53,701 nt of DNA from Catellatospora methionotrophica (GCF_011297335.1 NZ_JAAOTJ010000030.1:1-53701); one strand, 5' to 3'; numbered from the stretch's first letter, positions 1 to 9,383 are shown. Notes: generated by a model not told the origin, from the letters alone. Made by a program: numbers and translations.

Positions 1-72
1 TGGTGGGGGCGGGGCGGCGGGCGGGGTGCCGCCAGGTGGGGCGGCGGGTGGCGGGGCTGGTGAGGGTGGGGT

Positions 73-2910
73 TCAGGTGAGGGCTTTGGCTAGTTCTATG
101 CGGGAGCGGATGTTGAGGCGGGCGAAGATGTTGCGCATGTGGTGGTCGACCGTGCGGGGGCTGAGGAAGAGCTGAGCGGCGACCTCGCGGTTGGTCGCGC
201 CGTCGCAGACGAGGCGGGCGATCTGGAGTTGCTGGGCGGTGAGGACGTCGGCGGCGCGTACGGCGGGGGCGTCGACGGCCTCGCCTGCTGCGCGCAGTTC
301 GGCGCGGGCCTGGTCGGCCCAGGCGGGCGCGTCGAGCTGGGTGAAGGTCTCCAGGGCCCGGTGCAGGTGTTCGCGGGCGTCGCGGGGGCGGCGGGCGCGG
401 CGCAGCTCCTGGCCGTACAGCAGCTCGGTGCGGGCCTGCTCGAAGTCGGCCTCCCCGGCCAGGTGCAGGGCCAGCGCCTGCTGGAAGTGCTCCTCGGCCT
501 CGGCGCTGCCGCGCGCGGCGAGCAGGGCGTGGCAGCGGGCCGACAGGGCCCGGCGCACCGGGTCGCCGGTCGACGACGCCCACAGGTCGAACCCGGCCAG
601 CGCCGCGACGGCCTGCTCCCGGTCGTCGGCCCGGACCGCCGCCTCGACCAGCCACGGTGTGGCCATGGCCTGCACCACGATGTGGCCCCGGCCGGTGACC
701 GGGCAGGCGATGCCCGCGATGCGGGCGACGGTGTCGGCGGGGCGGCCCGCGATCAGGTCGAGCACCGCCAGCGCCCACTGGCTCAGCGCCTTGGGCCGGT
801 TGACCTGCCCGGTGCCGGGCGCGACCTCGATGTCGCGGATATGGCGCAGGGCCTGTTCCCGGTCACCCCGGATGGCGGCCAGCACGGCCAGCATCGCCTG
901 GTGGTCCCCGGCGTAGTTGCCCTGCCCGCAGGCCCGCGCGGCGCGCAGCCCGTGCATGCTGGTGGCCGCGGCGGCGTCGTAGCGGCCGAGCCAGTACTCG
1001 GCGTACGCGGTCATCTCCAGGGCCAGGGGCAGCGCCGACACGTCGCCGCTGTCCCTGGCGACCTCGACGGCGCGGGCGGCCAGCCGGTGCGCGCCGACGT
1101 CGTCGGCCAGCAGCAGTGCGGCGGCGCTGGCGCAGGTCAGCGGGGACGCGGTGTCCAGGGCCGCGCCGAGTTCGAGGACGCGCCGCAGGGGCGCGAGCGC
1201 GCGGTGGTGACGGCCGCCGAAGGTGTACGCGAACCCGGCGATGTGCTCGAACACCACCTCCAGGTCCGGCGGGTCGCCGGGGCGGCGCAGCGCGGCGGCC
1301 CGGCTCGCCACCTCGGCGTAACGCGGGTAGTCGCCGGAGAAGCAGACGGCCTCCCCGGCCCGCATCAGCGCCAGCACGGCCAGCTCGCGATCGGAGGCGG
1401 CGAGCCGGTCGGCGATGGTGAGCAGCGACTCGGCGGCGTTCGCGGTGGCCCCGGCGCGCAGCTCGATCTCGCCGGACAGCACCTCGCTCTCGGCTGACAC
1501 GCCCGGGGCGGCCGGACGGGCGCGGCGCAGCAGGCTGCGGGCCCGCCCGGCGCTGCCGGACTGCCAGGCGTATCGCGCGGCGGTGACCAGCCTGCTGGCC
1601 GCCCCGCCGGGTTCGGTGGTGAGCTGCGCGGCGTGCTCCAGCGCCGCCGACGCCCGCGAGTAGCCGCCGCCGGTGGCCGCCTCCTCCAGTTCCTCGGCCA
1701 GCTCGGCGTCGGGGCCGTGCGCGGCGGCGGCCAGGTGCACCGCGCGGCGCAGCCGCTGGCTGTCGGCGTCGAGGATCTGCGCCAGGTGCAGGTGCGCGGC
1801 CCTGCGCTGGGCGAGGGGCGCCTCCTCGTACGCCAACGCGCGCGCGATGGGCTGCGGGAACACGATGCCGCCCCGGCTGACCCGGACCAGTCCCCCGCGT
1901 TCGGCGGGCGCGAGCGCGGCGATGTCCACGCCGGAGCTGTGCGCGGCCCGCATCAGGCCCGCGGCGTCGGTCTCCTCGTCGGCGGCGGCGAGCAGCAGCA
2001 GCCAGCGCGTGTCCGGCGGCAGCCGGTCGAGCCGGGCGCGGTACGTGCGCAGCAGCGCGCTGTCGGCGGGCAGCCGCGTCGGCAGCGGGGCCTCCCCGGC
2101 GAGCTGGCTGTCGCTGAGCGAGTCGGCCAGGTCGGCGAGCGCCCGAGGGTTGCCGCCGCCCAGCGCGGCGAGCACGGCCGGCACGTCATCGCTCGGTTCC
2201 ACGGCACGCGGCCAGGCACCCGATGCCGTCCGACCGGAGCCGTCCTCGGCAGCGCTCCGGGCATGCGCGAGGTCTTCGGCCCAGCCGTGGTCACGCCCGG
2301 ACAACAGATCAGCCAGCATGGCGCGGCCGGATGCCGGGTCGAGCGGCCGGAGCGGGAGGCGCGGCACGCCGTTGAGCGGGAGTTCGGCGGTGGAGGTGAG
2401 CAGCAGTGCCACCCGGTGGGCGCGGACCCGGCGGGCGGTGAACGCGATGGCGTCCAGCGACGGCCGGTCCAGCGCGTCGGCGTCGTCGACGCAGCACAGC
2501 ACGGGATGCTCCCGGCCCAGTGTGCCCAGCAGCGTGAGCACGGCCATGGACAGGGCGAGCCGGTCGTCGGCGGCGCAGCCCTGCCCGGACAGCGCCCGGG
2601 TGAGCGCGAGCGCCTGGTGCGCGGGCAGGTCCGCGATACGTTCCGCCACCGGCTGGAGCAGGCTCTGCAGCCCGGCGTACGGCAGGTCGGCCTCCTCGTC
2701 CAGGCCGGTGGCCCACAGCAGGACGGTGCCGTCGGGGGCGGCGGCCGCGGCGTGGCGCAGCAGGGCGGTCTTGCCGCCGCCGAGGTCGCCGTGCAGGAGC
2801 AGGGCTCCGCCCACCCCGGCGGCCGCACCGGCCTGGAGTTCGGCGATCGTCTGCTGCTCACGGGCCCGCCCGCGCAGCCTTGGTATGTGCACTGTCGATG
2901 CATTTACCAT
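73..2910 (-). CDS. LAL-family transcriptional regulator (AAA ATPase + LuxR HTH)
   Basis: Large ATP-binding LuxR regulator of about 945 residues, within the usual 900-1000 residue size of LAL proteins. An N-terminal P-loop (GDLGGGKT, residues 41-48) and a Walker B strand (VLCCVDD, about 137-143) form the STAND/AAA ATPase part. A long Ala/Arg-rich helical (TPR-like) middle follows. The last 60 residues are a typical LuxR helix-turn-helix (LTAQQLQIARLVCDGATNRE and SPRTVDHHM). The reading frame stays open much further upstream, but the residues before M(VNAST) read as low-complexity shadow of the tetR gene, so I place the start at the ATG at 2910. It lies 53 bp downstream of tetR on the same strand with a 16-bp near-palindrome in the gap. 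Family members activate secondary metabolism or sugar use; its target is not visible. Confidence 0.9.
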   Translation of the reverse strand: MVNASTVHIPRLRGRAREQQTIAELQAGAAAGVGGALLLHGDLGGGKTALLRHAAAAAPDGTVLLWATGLDEEADLPYAGLQSLLQPVAERIADLPAHQALALTRALSGQGCAADDRLALSMAVLTLLGTLGREHPVLCCVDDADALDRPSLDAIAFTARRVRAHRVALLLTSTAELPLNGVPRLPLRPLDPASGRAMLADLLSGRDHGWAEDLAHARSAAEDGSGRTASGAWPRAVEPSDDVPAVLAALGGGNPRALADLADSLSDSQLAGEAPLPTRLPADSALLRTYRARLDRLPPDTRWLLLLAAADEETDAAGLMRAAHSSGVDIAALAPAERGGLVRVSRGGIVFPQPIARALAYEEAPLAQRRAAHLHLAQILDADSQRLRRAVHLAAAAHGPDAELAEELEEAATGGGYSRASAALEHAAQLTTEPGGAASRLVTAARYAWQSGSAGRARSLLRRARPAAPGVSAESEVLSGEIELRAGATANAAESLLTIADRLAASDRELAVLALMRAGEAVCFSGDYPRYAEVASRAAALRRPGDPPDLEVVFEHIAGFAYTFGGRHHRALAPLRRVLELGAALDTASPLTCASAAALLLADDVGAHRLAARAVEVARDSGDVSALPLALEMTAYAEYWLGRYDAAAATSMHGLRAARACGQGNYAGDHQAMLAVLAAIRGDREQALRHIRDIEVAPGTGQVNRPKALSQWALAVLDLIAGRPADTVARIAGIACPVTGRGHIVVQAMATPWLVEAAVRADDREQAVAALAGFDLWASSTGDPVRRALSARCHALLAARGSAEAEEHFQQALALHLAGEADFEQARTELLYGQELRRARRPRDAREHLHRALETFTQLDAPAWADQARAELRAAGEAVDAPAVRAADVLTAQQLQIARLVCDGATNREVAAQLFLSPRTVDHHMRNIFARLNIRSRIELAKALT

Positions 2911-2919
2911 GCCGACAGT

Positions 2920-2935
2920 GTTACCTATAAGTAAC
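2920..2935. promoter_or_regulatory. Near-palindrome GTTACCTATAAGTAAC upstream of the LAL gene
   Basis: The 16-bp sequence GTTACCTATAAGTAAC is self-complementary except at its sixth and eleventh positions. It sits 10 bp before the LAL start codon, in the 53-bp gap after tetR. On the minus strand it contains a TATAGG string that could be a -10 element, so a repressor here would block the LAL promoter. The binding protein is unknown. Confidence 0.4.
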
Positions 2936-2963
2936 GGCTTTGGAAAGACGCGGATCGTGCCGC

Positions 2964-3584
2964 TTATGCCATCCCCGACGCCATCGCCGTGAGCAGCAGC
3001 GCGGTGACGGTGCGGACCATGACACCGCGCGCGGCGTCCACGTCCAGGTCCAGCCCGTCCAGCAGCATCGACCAGGCGGGCCACATGGTGGACGCGATCA
3101 GCGCGGCCAGCAGCTGGTCCCGTCCCTGACCGGCCATCTCCAGCTCGGGGGCGAACAGCGCGGACACCTCGTCGCGTACCCGGTCGATGTGCTTGAGCCG
3201 GTTGCGGCGCAGCTGGGCCGAGACCGGCTCGCGCATCGCCGCGGCGCGCGCCATCGGCGCGATCAGCTGCAGCAGCTCGGCCCGCTGGCGGCAGTACTCC
3301 TCCACCCGCCGGTGCAGCGGCAGCGACGGGTCCACCGGCTGGTAGGCCGCGTCCTGGCGGGCGAGCACCTGCCCGCCACTGGCCTCGAACAGGGTCTCCA
3401 TGTCGGAGAAGTTGGTCCACAGGGCACGCAGCGACACCCCGGCCCGCTCGGCGATACGCTCGCCGGTCGGCCGCAGGTCACCCTCCGTGATGAGCGCGAG
3501 GTGCGCGTCCACGATGGCGGCCCGGGTGCGCTCGGCGCGGGCGGTGCGCCCGTCCACCCTGCCCTCGGTCCCGGTCCTGCTCAT
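2964..3584 (-). CDS. TetR/AcrR family transcriptional regulator
   Basis: A 206-residue protein with an N-terminal TetR helix-turn-helix (about residues 17-62: RAAIVDAHLALITEGDLRPT, then IAERAGVSLRALWTNFSDME) and an all-helical ligand-binding part. The length is normal for the family. It heads the minus-strand genes next to a dehydrogenase, thiolase, ABC importer and acyl-CoA dehydrogenases. A palindrome of the CACT-N3-AGTG type lies 51 bp upstream of its own start and recurs before three neighbouring transcripts, so I infer that it autoregulates and represses this catabolic block. The inducer is probably an acyl-CoA intermediate, as for other TetR repressors of acyl-CoA pathways; this is inference. 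The start ATG has only a weak G-rich ribosome site. Confidence 0.9.
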   Translation of the reverse strand: MSRTGTEGRVDGRTARAERTRAAIVDAHLALITEGDLRPTGERIAERAGVSLRALWTNFSDMETLFEASGGQVLARQDAAYQPVDPSLPLHRRVEEYCRQRAELLQLIAPMARAAAMREPVSAQLRRNRLKHIDRVRDEVSALFAPELEMAGQGRDQLLAALIASTMWPAWSMLLDGLDLDVDAARGVMVRTVTALLLTAMASGMA

Positions 3585-3634
3585 ACCGCCCCCGCCACCC
3601 TCTCGACGGTGCTGCCCACCGCGCCGACCGAACG

Positions 3635-3649
3635 TGCACGCAGAGTGTA
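3635..3649. promoter_or_regulatory. CACT-N3-AGTG operator before tetR (one mismatch)
   Basis: TGCACGCAGAGTGTA matches the palindrome TRCACTNNNAGTGYA seen at 4533, 10995 and 13476, with one mismatch in the left CACT half-site. It lies 51 bp before the tetR start. An operator in front of the regulator gene is what autoregulation would look like. Confidence 0.55.
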
Positions 3650-3723
3650 GTCGCGCGGCTCACGCCGTGATCCGGCCGCTCGCCGCCGTCCCACGATCGG
3701 GACGGTGTGGCCGGGTCGCGGCG

Positions 3724-4506
3724 TCACGGGTTCGCCAGCCGCTGCTCCAGGTCCTGCTGCAGGCGGTTCATGCCACGCAGCCAGCGGTCGGGGTCCTCGG
3801 CCCGGCGCGCGTAGTAGGCGGCGACCTCGGCGTGCGGCAGCACCAGGAACGTGTCCCCGCCGAGCGCGGCCACCACGGCCTCGGCGCACTCCTCGGCACT
3901 GATCGCGCCGGGATCGAGCAGCACGCTGCCGCCCGGCCCGGACGCCTCCAGCATCGGGGTGCGCACGCCCTGCGGGCACAGCGCCTGCACGACCACGCCG
4001 CGATGGGCGTACGTGGCCCGCAGCCACTCCGCGTGCGCCACGGCCGCGTGCTTGGTGACCGCGTACGGCGCGTTGCCGAGCATGGTGAGCAGTCCCGCCG
4101 CCGACGCCGTGACCAGCAGGCGGCCCCGCCCGGCGGCCAGCCAGCGCGGCAGCAGCGCCTGGGCGGCCAGCACGTGCGACCGCACGTTGACCCGCCACGC
4201 CAGCTCCCACGCGTCCGCGCCGTCGGCGGGCGGGGCGACCCCCGCGTTGGCGCAGAACAGGTCCAGCGCCCCGAACGTGTCCCACGCGTAGTCCACCAGC
4301 GCCGCGACCTGAGCCTCGTCGGCGACGTCGGCAGGGAACGCCAGGCCGCCGGTCTCGTCGGCGACCCGCTGGGCGGCGACCGGGTCGCGGTCGTTGACGA
4401 TCACCCGCGCGCCGTCGGCGGCGAAGCGGCGGGCCAGGGCCGCGCCGATGCCGGACCCGGCGCCGGTGACGACGACCGCTGCGCGGTCGAGGTGGAGGGC
4501 GGTCAC
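3724..4506 (-). CDS. SDR family NAD(P)-dependent oxidoreductase
   Basis: Classical short-chain dehydrogenase of 260 residues. The Rossmann glycine motif TGAGSGIG is at residues 14-21, the structural NAG motif at 87-89, and the catalytic set is Ser135, Tyr148, Lys152 (YAVTK). Asp39 in VNDRD after beta strand 2 suggests preference for NAD over NADP. The start is a GTG at 4506 with AAGGAG five bases before it; the nearby ATG is out of frame. It is transcribed away from the thiolase, and a CACT-N3-AGTG operator sits about 27 bp upstream. Its place in the block suggests oxidation of a hydroxyacyl-CoA or a ring alcohol; the substrate is not determinable here. Confidence 0.9.
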   Translation of the reverse strand: MTALHLDRAAVVVTGAGSGIGAALARRFAADGARVIVNDRDPVAAQRVADETGGLAFPADVADEAQVAALVDYAWDTFGALDLFCANAGVAPPADGADAWELAWRVNVRSHVLAAQALLPRWLAAGRGRLLVTASAAGLLTMLGNAPYAVTKHAAVAHAEWLRATYAHRGVVVQALCPQGVRTPMLEASGPGGSVLLDPGAISAEECAEAVVAALGGDTFLVLPHAEVAAYYARRAEDPDRWLRGMNRLQQDLEQRLANP

Positions 4507-4532
4507 ATGGGCTCCTTCGCCGAAGGCCTAGT

Positions 4533-4547
4533 TGCACTAGCAGTGCC
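4533..4547. promoter_or_regulatory. CACT-N3-AGTG operator between SDR and thiolase genes
   Basis: TGCACTAGCAGTGCC contains the perfect 13-bp palindrome GCACTAGCAGTGC (4534-4546). It lies in the divergent promoter region, close to the SDR start and about 140 bp from the thiolase start, so it most likely controls the SDR gene and perhaps both. Confidence 0.65.
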
Positions 4548-4687
4548 GATATTAGGGAGAACGGGACGGTCGGTCAACGGAGCACGGTCATGGTGACATG
4601 CCCCACCTGGCACGGCATTGACAGGGCCGGTCAACAAGATGCAGCTTGGGTGCACAAAGTTTGCCGTACTCGCGAAAGGACCCGACC

Positions 4688-5908
4688 GTGCCTGAAGCTG
4701 TGGTGGTCGCTGCGGCCCGCTCCCCGATCGGCCGCGCCAACAAGGGCTCCCTGGCCACGAAACGCCCCGACGACCTGGCCGCCGACATCGTGCGCGCGGC
4801 GCTGGACCAGGTGCCCGCCCTGGACCCGCGGGAGATCGGCGACCTGGTGCTCGGCTGCGGCCAGCCCGCGGGCGTGCAGGGTCACAACCTCGGCCGGGTG
4901 GTCGCCACCATGCTGGGGCTCGACCACCTGCCCGGCACCACCGTCAACCGGTACTGCTCGTCGTCGCTGCAGACGACCCGGATGGCGCTGCACGCGATCC
5001 GGGCGGGCGAGGGCGACGTGTTCCTGTCCGTCGGCGTCGAGTCGGTGTCGCACTACGGCCTCGGCCGCAGCGACGGCATGCCCGGCACCCGCAACGCGCG
5101 CTACGACGGCGCGCTCGCCCGCACCGAGCAGCGGGCCGCCGAGGGCGCACCGTCCTGGCACGACCCGCGCGAGGACGGCGAACTGCCCGACGTGTACATC
5201 GCGATGGGCCAGACCGCAGAGAACGTGTCACAGCTCAGGGGCGTCTCCCGGCAGTTGCAGGACGAGTTCGCCTGCCGCTCGCAGAACCTCGCCGAGCAGG
5301 CGGTCAAGGACGGCTTCTGGGCCCGCGAGATCACCCCGGTCACGCTGCCCGACGGCACGGTGGTCAGCGCCGACGACGGCCCGCGCGCCGGGGTCACCCT
5401 GTCCGCGCTGGCCGGGCTGGCCCCGGTGTTCCGCCCCGACGGCACCGTCACCGCGGGCAACTGCTGCCCGCTCAACGACGGCGCGGCCGCGCTGGTCATC
5501 ATGTCCGACGTACGCGCCGCCGAGCTGGGCATCACCCCGCTGGCCCGCATCGTCTCGACCGGACTGTCCGCGCTGTCCCCCGAGATCATGGGCCTCGGCC
5601 CGGTCGAGGCGTCGAAGCAGGCCCTCGCCCGCGCGGGCATGACCATCGGCGACGTCGACCTTGTCGAGATCAACGAGGCGTTCGCCGTACAGGTCGTCGC
5701 CAGCGCCGCCGAGCTCGGCCTCGACTGGGACAGGCTCAACGTCAACGGCGGCGCGATCGCCGTCGGCCACCCGTTCGGCATGACCGGCGCCCGCATCACC
5801 ACCACCCTGCTCAACTCCCTGCGCTGGCACGACAGGTCCATCGGCCTGGAGACCATGTGCGTGGGCGGCGGCCAGGGCATGGCCATGGTCCTGGAACGCC
5901 TCTCCTGA
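4688..5908 (+). CDS. Thiolase family protein (acetyl-CoA acetyltransferase type)
   Basis: A 406-residue thiolase, the normal length for the family. The N terminus PEAVVVAAARSPIG is typical. The nucleophile cysteine is near residue 90 (NRYCSSSLQTT), GHPFGMTGAR carries the active-site His, and CVGGGQG carries the second Cys. It would catalyse thiolytic cleavage of a 3-ketoacyl-CoA in the cytoplasm, the last step of beta-oxidation. I chose the GTG at 4688 because GAAAGGA lies seven bases upstream and family homology begins there; the 14 extra upstream residues look unlike the family. It stands divergent from the SDR gene and ends at a strong hairpin shared with the convergent importer operon. 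Confidence 0.95.
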   Translation: MPEAVVVAAARSPIGRANKGSLATKRPDDLAADIVRAALDQVPALDPREIGDLVLGCGQPAGVQGHNLGRVVATMLGLDHLPGTTVNRYCSSSLQTTRMALHAIRAGEGDVFLSVGVESVSHYGLGRSDGMPGTRNARYDGALARTEQRAAEGAPSWHDPREDGELPDVYIAMGQTAENVSQLRGVSRQLQDEFACRSQNLAEQAVKDGFWAREITPVTLPDGTVVSADDGPRAGVTLSALAGLAPVFRPDGTVTAGNCCPLNDGAAALVIMSDVRAAELGITPLARIVSTGLSALSPEIMGLGPVEASKQALARAGMTIGDVDLVEINEAFAVQVVASAAELGLDWDRLNVNGGAIAVGHPFGMTGARITTTLLNSLRWHDRSIGLETMCVGGGQGMAMVLERLS

Positions 5909-5916
5909 CCGCCCCA

Positions 5917-5949
5917 CCGGCCCGGCACGCGTGGCGCGTGCCGGGCCGG
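5917..5949. terminator. Bidirectional hairpin terminator
   Basis: A perfect 15-bp GC stem with a TGG loop lies between the convergent thiolase and binding-protein genes. There is no T tract, as is common in high-GC actinomycetes. Confidence 0.75.
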
Positions 5950-5985
5950 GCTCACCCTGATGGGTCGATCATGAACTGACGAACG

Positions 5986-7266
5986 TCAGGATGCTGCGGG
6001 GATGGTGTTGGCGGTGGGCGCGGGGCGCTCCTCCTTGAACTCGTTCACCGGGCCGGCGGCGGAGTCGGTCTCGTAGACGGGGCCGAAGAACTCCTGGTTG
6101 CCGGCGGTGACCTTGGTGAGCTTGCCGCCGCCCATACCCGCGTGGTTGTCCTTGCTGAAGCGGAACGGGGCGAGGCCGGGGCCCTTGAAGCCGCCCTTCT
6201 CGACGGCGGCGATCAGGCCCTCCCGGGTGAGGTCCTTGCCTGCGGCCAGCAGCGACTGGACGAACAGGTACGCCACCGACATGCCGTAGACCGTGTTGCC
6301 GTTGAACGGGGCGCTGCCGTTGTACTGGTCGTGGATCTTCTTGAAGGCGGCGGTCCACGGGTCGCTCATGTCGACCGGCGACGGCAGGTTGGAGATGCCG
6401 ACCATGCCCTCCAGCAGGACCTTGCCCTCACCGAGCACCTTGGACAGGGTCAGGTAGTCCGAGCCGACGTTCGACACGACCCACTGCGGCTTGAAGCCGA
6501 GGCGGGCCGCGGTGCCCATGGACAGCGCGGTGAAGCCCGGCACGGTGGCCAGCACGACGACCTCGCACCCGGCCGCCTTCAGCGCACCGATCTGCGGGGC
6601 GACGTTCTGGTTGCTGGTGACGTACTTCTCCTTGGCGACCACCGCTCCCGCGCCGAGCACCTGCTCGACGCCGACCAGCGCGTCGCGGCCGAAGTCGTCG
6701 TCCTGGCCGAAGAAGCAGGTCTTCTTGCCCGCGTAGGTGGCCTTGATGTGGGTGGCCAGGATCTTGCCCTCGACCGTGTAGTCGGTGTTGAAGCCGAACG
6801 TGCCGGGGTACTTGTCCGGCTGGTTCCAGCTGCGGCTGCCCGAGGCGACGAACAGGTCCGGGACCCGGTTGGTCTTCAGGAAGTCCAGCACGCCGGTGTG
6901 GGTGGGGGTGCCCAGGCCGTTGAGTATGGCGAAGACCTTGTCCTCCAGCACCAGCTTGCGCACCACGGTCTGGGTGTTGGCCGGGTTGTAGCCGTCGTCC
7001 ATGAACTTGTACGTGATCTTGCGGCCGTTCACCCCGCCGTTGGCGTTGACGTGGTCGAAGTACGCCTTGCTGGCCGGGGCGATCTCGGAGTAGCCGGCCG
7101 CGGCGGGACCGGTCAGCGGCATGTGCGTGCCGACCACGATCTCGCCGGCGGTCACGCCGGGCACGTCGGCCGGCGGGGTGTTCGCGTCCTCGCTGCAGGC
7201 CGCGACAGCCGCGAGCAGCACGGCGGCCGTGGCGAGCGAGAGCCCGCGTCGGGTCAGGGCGTTCAT
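5986..7266 (-). CDS. Liv-type ABC transporter substrate-binding lipoprotein
   Basis: A 426-residue periplasmic-binding-fold protein of the branched-chain amino acid (LivK, peripla_BP_6) family. The N terminus is a lipoprotein signal with the lipobox VAAC, so Cys24 would be lipidated. The mature part starts with the family phrase EIVVGTHMPLTGPAAAGYSE, and KAYFDHVNANGGVNGRKI follows. It is the last gene of a five-gene minus-strand importer operon, 88 bp after the permease gene. Members in catabolic clusters often bind aromatic acids, short acyl amides or steroid-like acids rather than leucine. Given the flanking acyl-CoA genes I infer an organic acid ligand, not proven. Confidence 0.93.
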   Translation of the reverse strand: MNALTRRGLSLATAAVLLAAVAACSEDANTPPADVPGVTAGEIVVGTHMPLTGPAAAGYSEIAPASKAYFDHVNANGGVNGRKITYKFMDDGYNPANTQTVVRKLVLEDKVFAILNGLGTPTHTGVLDFLKTNRVPDLFVASGSRSWNQPDKYPGTFGFNTDYTVEGKILATHIKATYAGKKTCFFGQDDDFGRDALVGVEQVLGAGAVVAKEKYVTSNQNVAPQIGALKAAGCEVVVLATVPGFTALSMGTAARLGFKPQWVVSNVGSDYLTLSKVLGEGKVLLEGMVGISNLPSPVDMSDPWTAAFKKIHDQYNGSAPFNGNTVYGMSVAYLFVQSLLAAGKDLTREGLIAAVEKGGFKGPGLAPFRFSKDNHAGMGGGKLTKVTAGNQEFFGPVYETDSAAGPVNEFKEERPAPTANTIPAAS

Positions 7267-7354
7267 GGAAACACCGGTCCTTCCGTCACGCTTACATTGA
7301 TGAATATCGATATAACAGGGGTGGAGCGCTTGGTACGGTGGTGCGGTCGCGAGA

Positions 7355-8473
7355 TCAGCGGGCGGGCGCCCGCCGCCGGGCCCTCGCGCCGATCCGGCGC
7401 AGCAGGCCCTGCACGCCGCCCGGGGCGGCGATCATCACGACGATCAGGGTCAGCCCGAAGACGGCCAGCGGAAGGTTGCCCTCCAGCCGCTGCGCCACCG
7501 CGGGCGGAAGGGACACCAGTTGCGCGCTGTCGTGGGTCAGGTCGGGCAGCGCCACCAGCAGGATCGCGCCCCACACCGCGCCCGACAGGCTACCCAGCCC
7601 GCCGATGACCACGGCCATCAGCAGGAACAGCGACAGCGTCAGCGAGAACGCGCCCGGCGACACGCTCTGCGCCAGCAGCGCCAGCAGGCCGCCGCCGAGC
7701 CCGGCGCTGGCCGCGCTCACCACGAAGGCCAGCACCTGCGTACGCCCGACGTGGATGCCCGCCAGCCGGGCGGCCACCTCGTCGTCGCGTACCGCACGCA
7801 GGTTGCGCCCGACCCGGCTGCGCACCAGGTTGGCCAGCAGCAGCATGGTCAGCAGCGCCCCGGTCAGCGCGACCCAGGCCTGCCAGCGCTCGTTCGGGAA
7901 GTACAGCCCGAGCGACAGCGGCGGCGGCTCGACGGCCACCGACAGGCCCTGCTCGCTGTTGAACACCTCGTCGAAGGTGACCGTCGCCGCGGGCACCGCG
8001 ACCGCGACCGCGAGCGTCACGCCGGCCAGGTACGGCCCGCGCAGCCGGGCGGCGGCCAGCCCGATGACCGCACCCGCGGCCATGGTGACCAGCACGCCCA
8101 GGGCCAGCGACAGCGGCAGCACCTGGTTGCCGGTGATCCCCCGGTCGGCGAGTGCGTTCTGGGTCAGCGCCACGGTGTACGCGCCGACGGCCATCAGCGC
8201 CCCGTGCCCCAGCGACAGCTGACCGTTCATGCCGACCAGCAGCGTGAGCCCGGCCGTCGCGCACAGGTATGCCGCGACCGTGGCCAGCTGGAAGTTGCGG
8301 AACGGGTCGAGCTGCTGGGTGAGCAGGAACAGCACCACTCCGGCGAGCACGGCCAGCACCAGGTGGCGCAGCAGCGTCGACCGGTTCAGCAAGCCCGGCA
8401 GACCCGGTGCCCGGCGCGGAACGGCGGCCTCGTTCGTGCCCGTCTCGCGGGCCGGGGTGACGGTCTCGCTCAT
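7355..8473 (-). CDS. Liv-type ABC transporter permease (LivM-like)
   Basis: A 372-residue inner-membrane permease with about 10 hydrophobic segments, of the branched-chain amino acid transporter (LivM) family. Recognisable parts are LNGQLSLGHG-like GMNGQLSLGHGALMAVGAY and the EAA-like cytoplasmic loop RAVRDDEVAARLAGIHV (about residues 225-245). A long charged N-terminal tail precedes the first membrane span. The ATG overlaps the stop of the upstream permease gene by four bases, which shows translational coupling and a 1:1 permease heterodimer. It has no ATPase domain of its own. Confidence 0.93.
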   Translation of the reverse strand: MSETVTPARETGTNEAAVPRRAPGLPGLLNRSTLLRHLVLAVLAGVVLFLLTQQLDPFRNFQLATVAAYLCATAGLTLLVGMNGQLSLGHGALMAVGAYTVALTQNALADRGITGNQVLPLSLALGVLVTMAAGAVIGLAAARLRGPYLAGVTLAVAVAVPAATVTFDEVFNSEQGLSVAVEPPPLSLGLYFPNERWQAWVALTGALLTMLLLANLVRSRVGRNLRAVRDDEVAARLAGIHVGRTQVLAFVVSAASAGLGGGLLALLAQSVSPGAFSLTLSLFLLMAVVIGGLGSLSGAVWGAILLVALPDLTHDSAQLVSLPPAVAQRLEGNLPLAVFGLTLIVVMIAAPGGVQGLLRRIGARARRRAPAR

Positions 8474-9348
8474 GCCTGCCTCGCCACGGTGCTGGAGAAG
8501 AGGCCGCCCGGACGGACCAGCAGCACCGCGAGCAGCAGCACGAGCACTGCCATCGGGGTGACGTCGCTGCCCAGGTAGCCGCTGACGTACGAGAGGATCA
8601 GGCCGACGGCCAGGCCGCCGACCACCGCGCCCGGTGGGCTGTCCAGCCCGCCGACGACCGCCGCGGTGAACGCGGACACGAACACCAGGTCCATGGCGTG
8701 CGGGTGCAGGCCCAGTTCGGTCGGGATGACCAGCATCGCGGCCAGCGCGCCGACCGCCGAGGCCAGCGCCCAGCCCAGCGTCAGCATGCCGCCGACGTTC
8801 ACGCCGAGTAGCCGCGACACCTCGGGGGCGAACGCCGAGGCCCGCATCCGCAGCCCGACGGAGGTACGCGTGAACAGCAGCGCGAGCCCGAGCAGCACCA
8901 GCAGCACGGCCCCGAACACGAACAGGTCGTATCGCGACAGCAAGGGCACGTCGCCGACGCTCAGCGCGGTCCGGCTGAACGGGGTGCCCGCGGGCAGGAA
9001 CTCGTTGCCGTAGATCATTCCCAGCACCGCCTGCATGACCAGGACCAGGCCCAGCGCCACGATCACTTCGGACAGCGGCGAGCTGTGGTCCACGAACCGC
9101 ATCACCGCCCGCTCGACGAGCATGCCGATCAGCAGCCCGCCCACCAGCGCCGCGCCGAAACCCAGCCAGTACGAGCCGGTCGCCGTGGTGACGCTGTAAC
9201 CGGCGTACGCCGCGGCCACCGCCATCGCGCCCTGGGCGAAGTTGACGATGCGCGCGGCCCGCCAGATCAGCACCAGGGCCAGCGCGAACGCGGCCAGCAC
9301 CGCCCCCTTGGACAGGCCGTCGAAGGTGAGGAAGACGAAGCGGTCCAA
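8470..9348 (-). CDS. Liv-type ABC transporter permease (LivH-like)
   Basis: A 292-residue LivH-family permease with about eight membrane spans. Family signatures are GLSKGAVLAAFALALVLIWR, IVNFAQGAMAVAAAY and the loop GLRMRASAFAPEVSRLLGVN. The open frame extends 146 codons further, but that part is the antisense of the ATPase gene. I set the start at a TTG at 9348 because a perfect AGGAGG lies six bases before it and the family N terminus begins there. TTG starts are unusual and may lower translation. It partners the LivM-like permease through a four-base overlap. Confidence 0.9.
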   Translation of the reverse strand: MDRFVFLTFDGLSKGAVLAAFALALVLIWRAARIVNFAQGAMAVAAAYAGYSVTTATGSYWLGFGAALVGGLLIGMLVERAVMRFVDHSSPLSEVIVALGLVLVMQAVLGMIYGNEFLPAGTPFSRTALSVGDVPLLSRYDLFVFGAVLLVLLGLALLFTRTSVGLRMRASAFAPEVSRLLGVNVGGMLTLGWALASAVGALAAMLVIPTELGLHPHAMDLVFVSAFTAAVVGGLDSPPGAVVGGLAVGLILSYVSGYLGSDVTPMAVLVLLLAVLLVRPGGLFSSTVARQA

Positions 9349-9383
9349 CGGATACCTCCTTACTCGCAGTAGCGGGGCGGGGC

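Noticed and set aside
1..72. G-rich start of the window as a possible gene end or quadruplex
   Set aside because: Too short and too low in complexity to support any call.
4588..4788. 66-codon minus-strand frame at the thiolase start
   Set aside because: It overlaps the promoter and the start of a solid gene, and has no recognisable feature.
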